Shown piece after piece: positions 15,414 to 26,107 of a stretch of 64,000 nucleotides of DNA (position 1 is its first letter; every line of letters begins with the position of its first letter). The position numbers and the translations under genes were made by a program. The stretch is taken from positions 124,001 through 188,000 of the forward strand of contig NZ_CVRR01000005.1 of NCBI RefSeq assembly GCF_001406815.1, read 5' to 3'. The notes under the pieces are model-generated. The model was not told the DNA's origin. It saw only the letters and a program-made list of their open reading frames with translations, and searched no databases. The stretch comes from Roseburia faecis. GTDB taxonomy: Bacteria > Bacillota > Clostridia > Lachnospirales > Lachnospiraceae.

Positions 15414-18050
15414 TTACAAACCTTCCTGCATTTTTTCCCTGACCATTTTTACCATCTGAATCACCAATGTCGGCACAAATGCCAGCAGCAGAATATATCC
15501 ATACATCAGCACTCCCATTTCTGCCACATCAAACAGCCTCTCAAAAACCGGAACGCAAAGTACCAGTCCCAAAAGAATACATCCACCCAAAAATGCTCCC
15601 ATGCTGTACTTGTTGGACCCAAGTCCAGCCCGTGCCATGGACTTTTGGCTCCGGCAGTTAAACCCATGAAACAGGCGTGCCAGTGTCAGCGTTGCAAAAG
15701 CCATCGTTGCTGCAAGCGCGGTACTCTGCTGCAGCCCTATATAATAAGAAGTCATGACCGGACACGCAATCAACGCTCCCTCTGCCACAATTTTCCCCAG
15801 AAACGAACCGGTCAGTATTCCAGCAGAAGGATCCCTTGGTTTTTCCTCTAAAAGTGCTGCATCTGCCGGCTCCATGCCAATCGCAATTGCCGGAAGCGAA
15901 TCCGTCAGCAAATTGATAAAAAGCAGATGCACTGGTGCAAACGGAACCGGAAGTCCTGCAAGTGAAGTATACAGTACCGCCAGAATCGCTGCCATATTGC
16001 CGGACAGCAAAAACAAAATAGCATTCTTTATATTCCGGTATACATTTCTTCCATTCACCACCGCCTGAATGATGGTCGCAAAATTATCATCTAAAAGAAT
16101 CATGTCTGCCGCATCTTTTGCCACTTCTGTTCCTGTAATCCCCATTGCCACTCCGATATCTGCGCGTTTTAATGCCGGTGCATCGTTGACACCATCCCCC
16201 GTCATGGAAACAATCCGTCCTTTTTTCTGCCATGCCTTTACAATTCTTATCTTATGTTCCGGCGAAACTCTGGCATACACACAGATTTTTTCCAGTTTTT
16301 CCTGCAATTCCTTCTCACTCATGGCATCTAACTCCCTTCCAGTCACAGCCAGATCCCCTTCCTGATAAATTCCAAGCTGTTTTGCAATCGCACGCGCGGT
16401 AATTTTGTGATCCCCTGTAATCATGACCGTGCGGATTCCTGCTCTCTTTGCATCGGCAACCGCCTGAATGGCTTCCGGTCTTGGCGGATCCATCATGGCA
16501 ATCAGCCCGAGAAAGATCAGATTTTCTTCGCTTTCTATGGTCAGCGGTCCTTCACTCTCTTTATACGCAAATGCCAGCACACGCAGTCCCTGCCCGGAAA
16601 ATTCCGCAATCTTTTTTTTGATTTTTTCTGTCTCCGTCGGATCAAGTGGAACAATTCCGGTACTTTTCCGGACAAAATCACAGCGTTCCAGCAATACATC
16701 CGGTGCCCCTTTGGTCAGAATGGTTCCGACCCCGTGCAGGCAATATCTTGTGCTCATCCGTTTCCGCTCAGAATCAAACGGAACCTCTTCGAGACGTTTC
16801 ATACAGCTTCGAAGCATTTCTTCCCGGTAACCGCCTTCACCCATCATTCCCCCTTTCGGTGCGGGAATTTTACGAAACATTTCCAACAGGGCATATTCGG
16901 TCGGATCTCCGATTCCTTTTCCGTTCTCCAATGTCGCATCATTGCTAAGCACCGCATCGTAGACCAGATATCTGTGCAGCTGTTCTTCCATGGAAAGCTG
17001 TCCGGGCAGATATTCCCTGTCGTCCACATAAACTTTCTGTACGGTCATCTTATTCTGTGTCAGCGTTCCGGTTTTATCCGAACAGATCACCGATACACAC
17101 CCAAGGCTCTCCACTGCCTTCAGCTTTCTGACGATGGCATTTTCCTTTACCATCTTCTGTGTTCCCATCGCCTGCACAATGGTCACGATTGAACTGAGTG
17201 CTTCCGGAATGGCGGCTACCGCAAGTGCAACCGCAAACATCAATGCATCCAGAAGCGGCATTTTACGGTATAAACATAACCCCAGTACCACTGCTGAAAT
17301 TCCCATAACCAGAACTGCCAGCTTTCTGCTGAACTGATCCAGACTCACCTGTAATGGTGTCTTACGATCCCGGATATCATTCATCATCCCGGCAATCTTT
17401 CCGATCTCTGTATGCATCCCTGTTCCTGTAACCAGAACCTGTGCGCGTCCATAAGTGACCAGGCTTCCGGAATATACCATGTTTCTGCGGTCTGCCAGTG
17501 GCAGATCCTCCGGCAGACTGCCTTGTGTCTTTTCTACATTGGTGGATTCTCCGGTCAGCGCACTCTCATTGACCTGCAGAGAATAATTATCCAGAATCCT
17601 TCCATCTGCCACAACCATGTCACCAGCTTCCAGTTCCACAAGATCTCCAGGAACCAGTTCCCTCGAAGGGATCTCTTTCTTTTTCCCTTCCCGGATGACT
17701 TTTGCACACGGTGCAGACAGATTTTTCAGACTGTCCAGTGATTTTTCCGCTTTCTGGTGCTGCACCGTTCCCAAAACTGCATTCATCACCAGGACAACTG
17801 CGATTACAATCGTACTCTCTGCATTTCCGGAAAACATGGAAATAAGCGCGGCGATCAGCAAAATGACAATGAGTAAATCTGCAAACTGTGACAAAAACAC
17901 CCTCAGAAGCCCGGGTCTTTTTCCCTCTTCCAGTATATTTTCCCCACATGTTTCCCGGATTTTTTTCACCTGCATTTCGGATAATCCCTGCTCCGTAGTA
18001 GAAAATACGTCTCTTAGCTGCTCTTTGGAATACTTCCAGTATTTTTTCAT
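15414..18050 (-). CDS. P-type (P2) cation ATPase, probable manganese exporter
   Basis: An 878-residue Ca2+/Mn2+-type pump. I start at MKKYWKYSKEQ because CAGGGAGGGCATGCC precedes it. Visible are the actuator motif TGES, M4 IPEAL, phosphorylation site D325 in SDKTGTLT, and hinge TGDGVNDAPALK. M6 keeps N713, T716 and D717 (NLLTDSLP). In M5 the sequence SGNMAAIL has N685 but Ala688 where SERCA-type pumps carry the calcium-site Glu, resembling SPCA/PMR1 pumps that move Mn2+. A manganese-type riboswitch controls the gene, as for Lactococcus YoaB. Export of Mn2+ is therefore the best inference; Ca2+ remains possible. Confidence 0.88.
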   Translation of the reverse strand: MKKYWKYSKEQLRDVFSTTEQGLSEMQVKKIRETCGENILEEGKRPGLLRVFLSQFADLLIVILLIAALISMFSGNAESTIVIAVVLVMNAVLGTVQHQKAEKSLDSLKNLSAPCAKVIREGKKKEIPSRELVPGDLVELEAGDMVVADGRILDNYSLQVNESALTGESTNVEKTQGSLPEDLPLADRRNMVYSGSLVTYGRAQVLVTGTGMHTEIGKIAGMMNDIRDRKTPLQVSLDQFSRKLAVLVMGISAVVLGLCLYRKMPLLDALMFAVALAVAAIPEALSSIVTIVQAMGTQKMVKENAIVRKLKAVESLGCVSVICSDKTGTLTQNKMTVQKVYVDDREYLPGQLSMEEQLHRYLVYDAVLSNDATLENGKGIGDPTEYALLEMFRKIPAPKGGMMGEGGYREEMLRSCMKRLEEVPFDSERKRMSTRYCLHGVGTILTKGAPDVLLERCDFVRKSTGIVPLDPTETEKIKKKIAEFSGQGLRVLAFAYKESEGPLTIESEENLIFLGLIAMMDPPRPEAIQAVADAKRAGIRTVMITGDHKITARAIAKQLGIYQEGDLAVTGRELDAMSEKELQEKLEKICVYARVSPEHKIRIVKAWQKKGRIVSMTGDGVNDAPALKRADIGVAMGITGTEVAKDAADMILLDDNFATIIQAVVNGRNVYRNIKNAILFLLSGNMAAILAVLYTSLAGLPVPFAPVHLLFINLLTDSLPAIAIGMEPADAALLEEKPRDPSAGILTGSFLGKIVAEGALIACPVMTSYYIGLQQSTALAATMAFATLTLARLFHGFNCRSQKSMARAGLGSNKYSMGAFLGGCILLGLVLCVPVFERLFDVAEMGVLMYGYILLLAFVPTLVIQMVKMVREKMQEGL

Positions 18051-18081
18051 GGCATGCCCTCCCTGTGTTGTGGTACAAAAA

Positions 18082-18134
18082 AAGAAACGGGACTTTTTTG
18101 CACCAGAATAATGCAATAAAAAGTCTCGTTTCTT
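18082..18134 (-). terminator. Riboswitch expression-platform terminator
   Basis: AAGAAACGAGACTTTTT pairs with AAAAAAGTCCCGTTTCTT across a loop and is followed by TTTTTG, 30 bases before the ATPase start. Its 5' arm contains the GAGAC element of the aptamer, so ligand binding and termination would be mutually exclusive. Confidence 0.8.
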
Positions 18135-18228
18135 CGTGTACAGCCCGGTTCCAGCTTTCCTGTAACGTGATGACGGCCTGCACAACACCCGGACACACCG
18201 GATGCAAACTACTCCCTGTTTATTATCT
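18099..18228 (-). ncRNA. Manganese riboswitch (yybP-ykoY class) leader
   Basis: The leader between promoter and ATPase carries the class hallmarks in order: CAGGGAGTAG, a CCGG-TGTGT-CCGG hairpin, CCGTCATCACG, a second hairpin (ACAG...CTGT) and closing GAGACTTTTTATTGC, with AATAAA/TTTATT closing the base. In this class the GGGAGUAG and CGUCAUCA loops form the Mn2+ pocket and docking of the two arms. The terminator overlaps the 3' strand, giving an ON switch when Mn2+ is high. Assigned by pattern recall, not by a covariance search. Confidence 0.78.
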
Positions 18229-18234
18229 TTTTGT

Positions 18235-18264
18235 ATTTTACCCATATCCTCTTTCATTTGTCAA
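18235..18264 (-). promoter_or_regulatory. Promoter of the riboswitch-ATPase transcript
   Basis: TTGACA (18259-18264), 18-base spacer and TAAAAT (18235-18240) on the minus strand. Transcription would start near 18228, right at the aptamer. Confidence 0.75.
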
Positions 18265-18302
18265 CTGCTTTGTTTCTTTTTTCACCACATTGCACAAAAT
18301 AT

Positions 18303-18331
18303 TTGTTTCTTTAAGCATTATATAGTATAAT
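18303..18331 (+). promoter_or_regulatory. Promoter of the EAL/HDOD gene
   Basis: TTGTTT (18303-18308), 17-base spacer and perfect TATAAT (18326-18331), divergent from the ATPase promoter. Confidence 0.65.
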
Positions 18332-18387
18332 AAATCCAAAGATAAACTTACATCAGGGATTTACATGATAGAATAGGAGATACGCTT

Positions 18388-19617
18388 ATGATGCTTACAC
18401 TCATTCCTTTTTTTGACCGAAATATGTCCGTTAGTGCTTATTCTCTGTTTACCAGAAAAAATAACTTTCTTATGAACCCAAGCCTTCTTGGTTCCAGACA
18501 GTTTGACGGAGCTGCCTATGTAGATGGGCTGGAACTGATTCAGGAGCTTGGAACCACCACACTCTCCGGAGGAAAACCGATTTTTGTATCTTTAAATAAT
18601 ATCTCTATTTTCAGCAGTCTGGAATCCGAATGCAAAAATACAAACCATGCACCGATTCTCCTGATTGACCAGACATTTCCTCCGGTATCCATGTATACAG
18701 ACCGCATCCGCGAACTGCGCGAATTCGGATATCATTTTGCAATCCGTAATCTTCCTGTTCACTGCTACGAAGACTACGCACCGATTCTGTCACAGATGGA
18801 CTACGTTCTGATTGACTGCCAGAAAATAGATGCCGTCAAGGCTTCTTTCTATTTCCGCAAACTGTATCCGGATATCTGTATCTGTGCCAGCAACATTCCG
18901 GACATGGAAACTTTCGGAAAACTCAGTCCTGCAGAAACAATTTCTTTATTTGAAGGAACCTTTTTCCGTATGCCGGTCACACGCGGCGAACATAAAGTAT
19001 CGCCCCTGAAGATCAATTACATTTCCCTTCTGAATCTGATTGAAGAAGATGATTTTGACCTGACCAAAGCGGCTGATATTATCAGTCAGGACACGGCTCT
19101 TATCATCTCCCTGCTGCGGCTGGCAAATACACGCTCCTTTAATTCCGAAATCACTTCCGTGCGGGTTGCTGTCTCAATGCTGGGGCAGAAGGATCTGACG
19201 CGCTGGATTCAGACAACCGTTATTGAGAAACTGTGTTCTGACAAGCCTAATGAACTGATGCGCCTTTCCCTGCTGCGTGCCAAGTTTGCAGAAAATCTTG
19301 CACCGGTCTTTGGCATGGCAATGCGTTCCCAGGAACTGTTTCTGACCGGTCTTTTCTCGATTCTGGATATTATTCTGGATTGTTCCATGGAAGAAGCTCT
19401 CTCCATGGTGCGTGTATCGGGCAAGATCCGCACCGCCCTTCTGGAACATACCGGTTCCCTGGCAGAAGTGCTTCACTTTATTGTAAAATACGAATCGGCA
19501 GAATGGCAGGAAGTTTCCCGCCAGCTGGTGCTTAAAAACATCGAAATTCCGGATGTTTCCCATGCATGGGTTTCTTCCCTGCAATGGTATGCAAAACTGA
19601 TTACCATGAATGAATAA
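18388..19617 (+). CDS. YuxH-like EAL/HDOD signalling protein
   Basis: A 409-residue cytoplasmic protein. The N-terminal half (about 10-200) has the EAL barrel pattern, but the catalytic EAL motif is replaced by AYSLFTR and metal ligands are missing, so cyclic-di-GMP hydrolysis is unlikely. The C-terminal half (about 205-395) is an HDOD domain with LRLANTRSFN and VRVAVSMLGQKDLTRW. Such proteins act as scaffolds in signalling, often tied to motility or stress. ATAGGAGATACGCTT precedes the double ATG start. The gene is monocistronic, with its own promoter and a shared terminator downstream. Confidence 0.9.
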   Translation: MMLTLIPFFDRNMSVSAYSLFTRKNNFLMNPSLLGSRQFDGAAYVDGLELIQELGTTTLSGGKPIFVSLNNISIFSSLESECKNTNHAPILLIDQTFPPVSMYTDRIRELREFGYHFAIRNLPVHCYEDYAPILSQMDYVLIDCQKIDAVKASFYFRKLYPDICICASNIPDMETFGKLSPAETISLFEGTFFRMPVTRGEHKVSPLKINYISLLNLIEEDDFDLTKAADIISQDTALIISLLRLANTRSFNSEITSVRVAVSMLGQKDLTRWIQTTVIEKLCSDKPNELMRLSLLRAKFAENLAPVFGMAMRSQELFLTGLFSILDIILDCSMEEALSMVRVSGKIRTALLEHTGSLAEVLHFIVKYESAEWQEVSRQLVLKNIEIPDVSHAWVSSLQWYAKLITMNE

Positions 19618-19626
19618 TGTCAGATA

Positions 19627-19658
19627 AAAAAAGGATGCACAAAACGTGCATCCTTTTT
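19627..19658. terminator. Bidirectional terminator between the EAL/HDOD gene and the atp operon
   Basis: AAAAAAGGATGCAC pairs perfectly with GTGCATCCTTTTTT around AAAAC and serves both converging transcripts. Confidence 0.92.
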
Positions 19659-19665
19659 TATTGTT

Positions 19666-20082
19666 TTATTTTCTTCCGCTGGTTCCTTTCAGACGTGCCA
19701 TCGCACGGGAAAGAGAAGCTCTTGAGTGGTAATACTCACGGATACTCTGCTTCTGGCGCATCTGCTCCTCTGCACGCTCTTTTGCTTCGCGGGCTCTTGC
19801 CACATCGATTTCCTCCGGACGCTCTGCAGTCTCCACGAGAAGTGTCACACGGTTATTGACGATCTCGACAAATCCCATTCCGACTACTGCATATTCCCAG
19901 TTATCCGTGCCTTCCGGCTGAAACCTCATCTCGCCCTCATCAATGGCGATGACCATATCCTCATGATGGGCCAGAATTTCTTTCTGCCCATCATATTCCG
20001 GAACGATCAGAGAACGGCATCTTCCGGAAAAGAACACACGGTTCGCAGATATAATTTTTAAATAGAATGTATTGCCTGCCAT
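19666..20082 (-). CDS. atpC: F-type ATP synthase epsilon subunit
   Basis: A 138-residue epsilon subunit of the F1 central stalk. The N-terminal beta-sandwich has VVGMGFVEIVNNRVTLLVETAE, and the C-terminal helical hairpin (about 88-135) is Arg/Lys/Glu-rich, ending RLKGTSGRK. It couples rotation to the gamma subunit and can inhibit ATP hydrolysis. It is the last gene of the operon, 20 bases after atpD, and a strong terminator follows directly. Confidence 0.95.
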   Translation of the reverse strand: MAGNTFYLKIISANRVFFSGRCRSLIVPEYDGQKEILAHHEDMVIAIDEGEMRFQPEGTDNWEYAVVGMGFVEIVNNRVTLLVETAERPEEIDVARAREAKERAEEQMRQKQSIREYYHSRASLSRAMARLKGTSGRK

Positions 20083-20102
20083 AATGATCTCCGTTCTTTA
20101 TG

Positions 20103-21512
<1,410 letters not shown>

Positions 21513-22409
21513 TTATCTCTTTTTCTTGCGCTTCTGGGATTTTGCTCCCGCAATTACCTCTGTGATCTCCTGGGTAATCGCTGCCTGTCTGGCACGGTTA
21601 TACATGATATCCAGCTCATGAAGCATATCCTTTGCGCTGTTGGTTGCTGCCTCCATCGCCATCATACGGGCATTCTGCTCGCAGGAGAAGGATTCTACCA
21701 GCGCACCATAAACAAATCCTACCACATAGTCCGGAACAATACGATTCATCACTGCATCTGCCGATGGACGCAGGGCAAGCTCCTCACGTCTGACATCCAG
21801 CGGAATCTCCACGTTGTGGAAATCTGCTTTTTTCAGTGGAAGCAGCTGCAGGATTTCTGCTTCTTCCTGCATCGCATTGACCATTGAGGTATAAATGATA
21901 TAGATTTCATCAAACTCTCCCTGACGGTAATCTTCGAGAAGTTCCTCAGAGATATTTCGTGCACGGTTCAATGTCGGATTCTGAATCGTATAATGGAACT
22001 GTTTGTTGATCTCAATTCCACGTTCTTCAAAATAATGTCTTCCGACTTCACCAAGCACATACAGCTGACGTTTCGGGTGCTTTGCAAGTTCCTCTTCCGC
22101 AATTTTTAAAATATTGTGGTTGTAAGATCCTGCCAGTCCCTTATCCGCCGTAACCACCATATAAGCGATCCGTTTTTCTTCTTCCGGAATCTCATCTGTG
22201 GACCTGAAATAAATACTGTCCAGATCCGGCAAATGCCGCAGAATACGGCTCATCTCAGATTGCAGGGTAAAGAAATACGGTTCTGTGTCCGTCAGCATTT
22301 TTTTAGATTTCTTTAATTTCGAAGAAGAAATCATGTACATTGCATTTGTAATCTTTAATGTATCATTGATACTCTTCATTCGATCCTGAATTTCTTTTGC
22401 ATTTGCCAT
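21513..22409 (-). CDS. atpG: F-type ATP synthase gamma subunit
   Basis: A 298-residue rotor subunit. N- and C-terminal helices form the coiled-coil shaft: the N-terminus reads KEIQDRMKSINDTLKITNAM and the C-terminus has RARQAAITQEITEVIAGA, the best-conserved parts of the family. The middle domain (about 80-220) includes ADKGLAGSYN. It lies 12 bases after atpA. The ATG has no close competitor. Confidence 0.97.
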   Translation of the reverse strand: MANAKEIQDRMKSINDTLKITNAMYMISSSKLKKSKKMLTDTEPYFFTLQSEMSRILRHLPDLDSIYFRSTDEIPEEEKRIAYMVVTADKGLAGSYNHNILKIAEEELAKHPKRQLYVLGEVGRHYFEERGIEINKQFHYTIQNPTLNRARNISEELLEDYRQGEFDEIYIIYTSMVNAMQEEAEILQLLPLKKADFHNVEIPLDVRREELALRPSADAVMNRIVPDYVVGFVYGALVESFSCEQNARMMAMEAATNSAKDMLHELDIMYNRARQAAITQEITEVIAGAKSQKRKKKR

Positions 22410-22421
22410 CGTAACACCTGC

Positions 22422-23927
22422 TTACTGTTCTGCTGCGAACTCTGCTGCAGCATCTTTGATTTTCTGTCTCAGTTCATCGGATAAAGCTTTTGTCTGCTCA
22501 ATTTCTTTTCCGATCTCCGGATGTTTCAGATCCATGAAATCCAGGATATCTTTCTGATACTGTTTTACCTGTCTGGTAGGTATCTTATCGAATACACCGT
22601 CCGTTGCCATGCACAGGGTTAATACCTGCTCATGCATGGAAAGCGGATGACTCAGCGGCTGCTTCAACAGCTCCATCAGAGCTTTTCCGTGCTGCAGCTG
22701 TGCTTTTGTTGCATCATCCAGATCAGAAGCAAACTGTGTGAACACTTCCATCTCACGGTACTGTGCCAGATCGATACGGATACTACCGGATGCTTTCTTC
22801 ATTGCCTTTGTCTGGGCTGCACCACCGACTCGGGATACGGAAAGTCCTACGTTTACGGCTGGTCTCATACCTGCGTTGAACAGGTTGCTCTCGAGGAAGA
22901 TCTGACCATCGGTAATGGAAATAACGTTGGTAGGAATATATGCGGAAACATCACCGGCCTGTGTTTCAATAATCGGCAGTGCAGTGATGGAACCGCCACC
23001 TAACTTGTCACTCAGATGACTGGAACGCTCAAGCAGTCTGGAGTGTAAGTAGAATACATCACCAGGATAAGCCTCACGTCCCGGGGAACGCTCAAGCAGA
23101 AGGGAAATTGCACGGTATGCAACCGCATGCTTGGACAGATCATCATATACAATGAGAACATCCTTGCCCTTGTGCATAAAATATTCTGCCATGGCAGTTC
23201 CTGCATATGGAGCTATGTACTGTAAAGATGCCGGATCACTGGCTGTAGAAGATACTACGATGGAATAATCCATGGCATCATGTTTCTTTAATGTATTTAC
23301 AATCTTTGCAACGGTAGATGCCTTCTGACCAATGGCAACGTAAATACAGATTACATCTTTGCCTCTCTGGTTGATAATGGTATCTGTTGCAATGGATGTC
23401 TTACCTGTCTGACGGTCACCAATGATCAACTCACGCTGTCCACGTCCGATTGGGAACATGGAATCAATGGAAAGAATACCGGTCTCCATTGGTGTGTCTA
23501 CGCTTTGTCTGTCGATGATACCAGGAGCTTCCTGCTCGATCGGACGATAATCATCCTCTTTTACATCACCGTTTCCGTCAATCGGCTCACCGAGTGCATT
23601 GATTACTCTTCCTACAAACGCATCACCGACCGGAATACCGGCTTTTTTCTTGGTACGAACCACTTTGGTTCCTTCTTTGATTCCGGTATCACGACCAAAA
23701 AGAATAATACCGATTTCATTCTGTCTGACATCCTGAACCATTCCTTTGACTCCGTTTTCAAAGGCTACGATCTCGCCATACATTGCATGATCAATTCCGT
23801 ATACGGTAACAATTCCATCACCGACCCAGATGACCTCACCTGTCTCACGGCTTTGTTCATCCCAGTTGATATTTTCGATCTCACCCTGAATAATGGAGAT
23901 AATATCTGTTGCACTAATAGCGCCCAA
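22422..23927 (-). CDS. atpA: F-type ATP synthase alpha subunit (TTG start)
   Basis: A 501-residue nucleotide-binding subunit of F1. The P-loop GDRQTGKTS (about 167-175) and the alpha-specific [19 protein letters not shown] are visible. The frame is also open at a GTG three codons earlier, but that GTG is part of the GGAGGTGA ribosome site; TTG at 23925-23927 has proper spacing and is chosen. The start lies 5 bases after the atpH stop. The alpha sites bind nucleotide without turning it over and hold the stator. Confidence 0.97.
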   Translation of the reverse strand: MGAISATDIISIIQGEIENINWDEQSRETGEVIWVGDGIVTVYGIDHAMYGEIVAFENGVKGMVQDVRQNEIGIILFGRDTGIKEGTKVVRTKKKAGIPVGDAFVGRVINALGEPIDGNGDVKEDDYRPIEQEAPGIIDRQSVDTPMETGILSIDSMFPIGRGQRELIIGDRQTGKTSIATDTIINQRGKDVICIYVAIGQKASTVAKIVNTLKKHDAMDYSIVVSSTASDPASLQYIAPYAGTAMAEYFMHKGKDVLIVYDDLSKHAVAYRAISLLLERSPGREAYPGDVFYLHSRLLERSSHLSDKLGGGSITALPIIETQAGDVSAYIPTNVISITDGQIFLESNLFNAGMRPAVNVGLSVSRVGGAAQTKAMKKASGSIRIDLAQYREMEVFTQFASDLDDATKAQLQHGKALMELLKQPLSHPLSMHEQVLTLCMATDGVFDKIPTRQVKQYQKDILDFMDLKHPEIGKEIEQTKALSDELRQKIKDAAAEFAAEQ

Positions 23928-23932
23928 AGGGG

Positions 23933-24451
23933 TCACCTCCCTGTAAGTTTTCTTTGTAACTGACGCAGACGTCCTTCATAGCTGTGGTCATATTCTTTAT
24001 ATCCCACCTTAACAACATAGCCACCGATCAGCGACTCATCCACACTCTGCGTCAGGGTAATCTCACTATCCGGATAGTTTTTATCCAGAATTTCTTTCGC
24101 CTCGGCCTCCTCTTCTTTGCTCGGAGTCTCGGCATAAATCAGGTCCGCACGAACCACATGATGCATCTGATCCCAGTATTTATAATAATATTGGAAAATA
24201 TCCTGCATCTCGGTCATGTTACCAATCCTGCACATGATCTTCATGTACCGGACCAGCACATCTTCTGTCGTTTCCAGTGCAAATACCTGATCGATAATTT
24301 CATACTTTTTTGCTGCCGGTACGACCGGGCTCGTCAGAACTTTCTGCAGTTGCGGTGTCATAAAGAAAAGTTTTTCCGCTTTCTCGACATCCTCTCTGCT
24401 GACAGACAGCCGGTATAGTACCTTGGCACTATTTACTGCTGCCTGCGTCAT
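23933..24451 (-). CDS. atpH: F-type ATP synthase delta subunit
   Basis: A subunit of about 172 residues linking F1 to the peripheral stalk. It has the N-terminal helical bundle (about 5-105) and a C-terminal [15 protein letters not shown] element that is the delta signature. I use the ATG behind GGGTGAAGCAC; a GTG three codons upstream is an alternative. The start lies within the end of atpF (overlap about 23 bases), so the two are translationally coupled. Confidence 0.94.
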   Translation of the reverse strand: MTQAAVNSAKVLYRLSVSREDVEKAEKLFFMTPQLQKVLTSPVVPAAKKYEIIDQVFALETTEDVLVRYMKIMCRIGNMTEMQDIFQYYYKYWDQMHHVVRADLIYAETPSKEEEAEAKEILDKNYPDSEITLTQSVDESLIGGYVVKVGYKEYDHSYEGRLRQLQRKLTGR

Positions 24452-24881
24452 GTGCTTCACCCGTCTTCATAATCTTCTTAGCAGCCAGCAAAGCAAGCTC
24501 TGCAATCTTTGCCTGAGCATCTCTTGTTGCCTTTTCCTGCTCATTTGCAATATCACTCTTTGCTTTCTCAAGCATATGATCTGCTTCGACCCTGGTTGCT
24601 TCCATTTTATTGTTATATTCTTCCTGTGCACGCGTCTTCGCATCGAGAATGATCTGATCTGCCTTTTCTCTGGCACCCTTTAACTGGTTCTCATACTCAC
24701 TCTTCATCTGCGCTGCATCGTCCTGCTGTTTTTGGGCATCCTCGAACTGTTTGTTGATCATGTCCTCTCTCTCATGAATGATATTCATGACCGGCTGAAA
24801 CAAAAACTTACGAAAGATTGCATATAAAACAAGCAGATTTACGATCGTCCACAAGATATCCCATGGATTTAAACTCAGCAT
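24429..24881 (-). CDS. atpF: F-type ATP synthase b subunit
   Basis: A 150-residue peripheral-stalk subunit. One N-terminal membrane helix (about 8-27, ILWTIVNLLVLYAIFRKFLF) is followed by a long charged coiled coil rich in Lys, Glu and Ala to the end. It holds the alpha/beta ring still against the rotor. Only one b-type gene is present, so the stalk is a b2 homodimer. RBS AAGGAGCAGT precedes the ATG. Confidence 0.95.
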   Translation of the reverse strand: MLSLNPWDILWTIVNLLVLYAIFRKFLFQPVMNIIHEREDMINKQFEDAQKQQDDAAQMKSEYENQLKGAREKADQIILDAKTRAQEEYNNKMEATRVEADHMLEKAKSDIANEQEKATRDAQAKIAELALLAAKKIMKTGEAHDAGSSK

Positions 24882-24925
24882 AGTTTACTGCTCCTTTCTT
24901 AATGTAATAATTACGCAGGTAATCA

Positions 24926-25186
<261 letters not shown>

Positions 25187-25194
25187 TTAGTGTG

Positions 25195-25881
25195 TTACTC
25201 CGTTGCTTCCTTGATGAACAAGCCTGTAAGGAATACAAATACGTATGCCTGAATCAGTCCGTCAAAAATATCAAAGTAACAACTGAATATTGCTGGAAGT
25301 ACGGGTGGAACCACCATCTTCAGTAACTCCATAATAACGAAGGAACCAAGTACGTTTCCAAACAATCGCATACAAAGTGATAATGGTTTGATGAATATCT
25401 CAAGAATGTTAATTGGAAGAACTACAGGCATTGGTTCCGCAAAGCTCTTTAACCAGCCTTTGGTTCCTTTCTTTCTCACTCCTGCTGCTTCAATTAAGAT
25501 GATACTCATCAATGCAAGCGCTACCGTGACATTCATGTCTTTTGTCGGTGGCTTGAAGCCTAATAGGCCGATGAGGTTGGCAATTCCTATGTAGATGGCA
25601 ACTGCTGCCAGGTACGGAATGTACGCTTTACCGTTTTCTCCTATCGTGTCCTCAAAGAATCCATACAGTTTTGAAACAGCAAGTTCAAGTACTACCTGCT
25701 TACGGCTTGGATTCTCAACTCTGAGTCCTCTGACAAGGATCAGACACAAAAGAAGAATGACCGCCATGATGATCCATGTAACAACAACCGATTCATAGAT
25801 CGGAATGCCACCAAACAGCGGGATTGTAAAGACGGTATCGCAATTCAGCTCCTCCATCAGATTCTTTACCAACGCATCCAA
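25195..25881 (-). CDS. atpB: F-type ATP synthase a subunit (TTG start)
   Basis: A 228-residue membrane stator subunit that provides the ion half-channels. The essential Arg is in LSLCMRLFGNVLGS, and the C-terminal helix pair contains IQAYVFVFLTGLFI. I start at TTG (25879-25881) because AAAGGAAGTGAGACTG lies directly upstream; the in-frame ATG 11 codons earlier would place this ribosome site inside the gene. It is the first gene of the operon, and no atpI or atpZ precedes it. Confidence 0.93.
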   Translation of the reverse strand: MDALVKNLMEELNCDTVFTIPLFGGIPIYESVVVTWIIMAVILLLCLILVRGLRVENPSRKQVVLELAVSKLYGFFEDTIGENGKAYIPYLAAVAIYIGIANLIGLLGFKPPTKDMNVTVALALMSIILIEAAGVRKKGTKGWLKSFAEPMPVVLPINILEIFIKPLSLCMRLFGNVLGSFVIMELLKMVVPPVLPAIFSCYFDIFDGLIQAYVFVFLTGLFIKEATE

Positions 25882-25919
25882 CAGTCTCACTTCCTTTCTT
25901 AACTTTTGAATCAAAAGCT

Positions 25920-25948
25920 ATTATATTTGTCATATTGTAAAAAGTAAA
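25920..25948 (-). promoter_or_regulatory. Promoter of the atp operon
   Basis: TTTACT (25943-25948), 17-base spacer and perfect TATAAT (25920-25925) on the minus strand, 39 bases before the atpB start codon. Confidence 0.65.
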
Positions 25949-26015
25949 ACGTTTTTTTTATATAAACTATATGTCATATTTGTATATTTCTCATATGGTC
26001 ATACACTTTATATAT

Positions 26016-26048
26016 AAAAAGAGGCGTCGTACATACATTACGACGCCT
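26016..26048 (-). terminator. Terminator of the HAD-ldh unit
   Basis: AGGCGTCGT pairs perfectly with ACGACGCCT around AATGTATGT, followed on the minus strand by CTTTTTATAT. It separates ldh from the atp operon. Confidence 0.92.
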
Positions 26049-26107
26049 TTGCTCTACCCACTGTGGTATTCTACCCCTTTCTTCCAAAAAATGCAAGCAC
26101 AAAAAAA

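Noticed and set aside
16407-17192. Long open frame on the plus strand opposite the P-type ATPase
   Set aside because: It is antisense to a clearly conserved enzyme, has no ribosome site and its composition mirrors the coding strand.
18099-18228. NiCo or magnesium riboswitch upstream of the ATPase
   Set aside because: The GGGAGUAG and CGUCAUCACG elements in this order fit the manganese class better.
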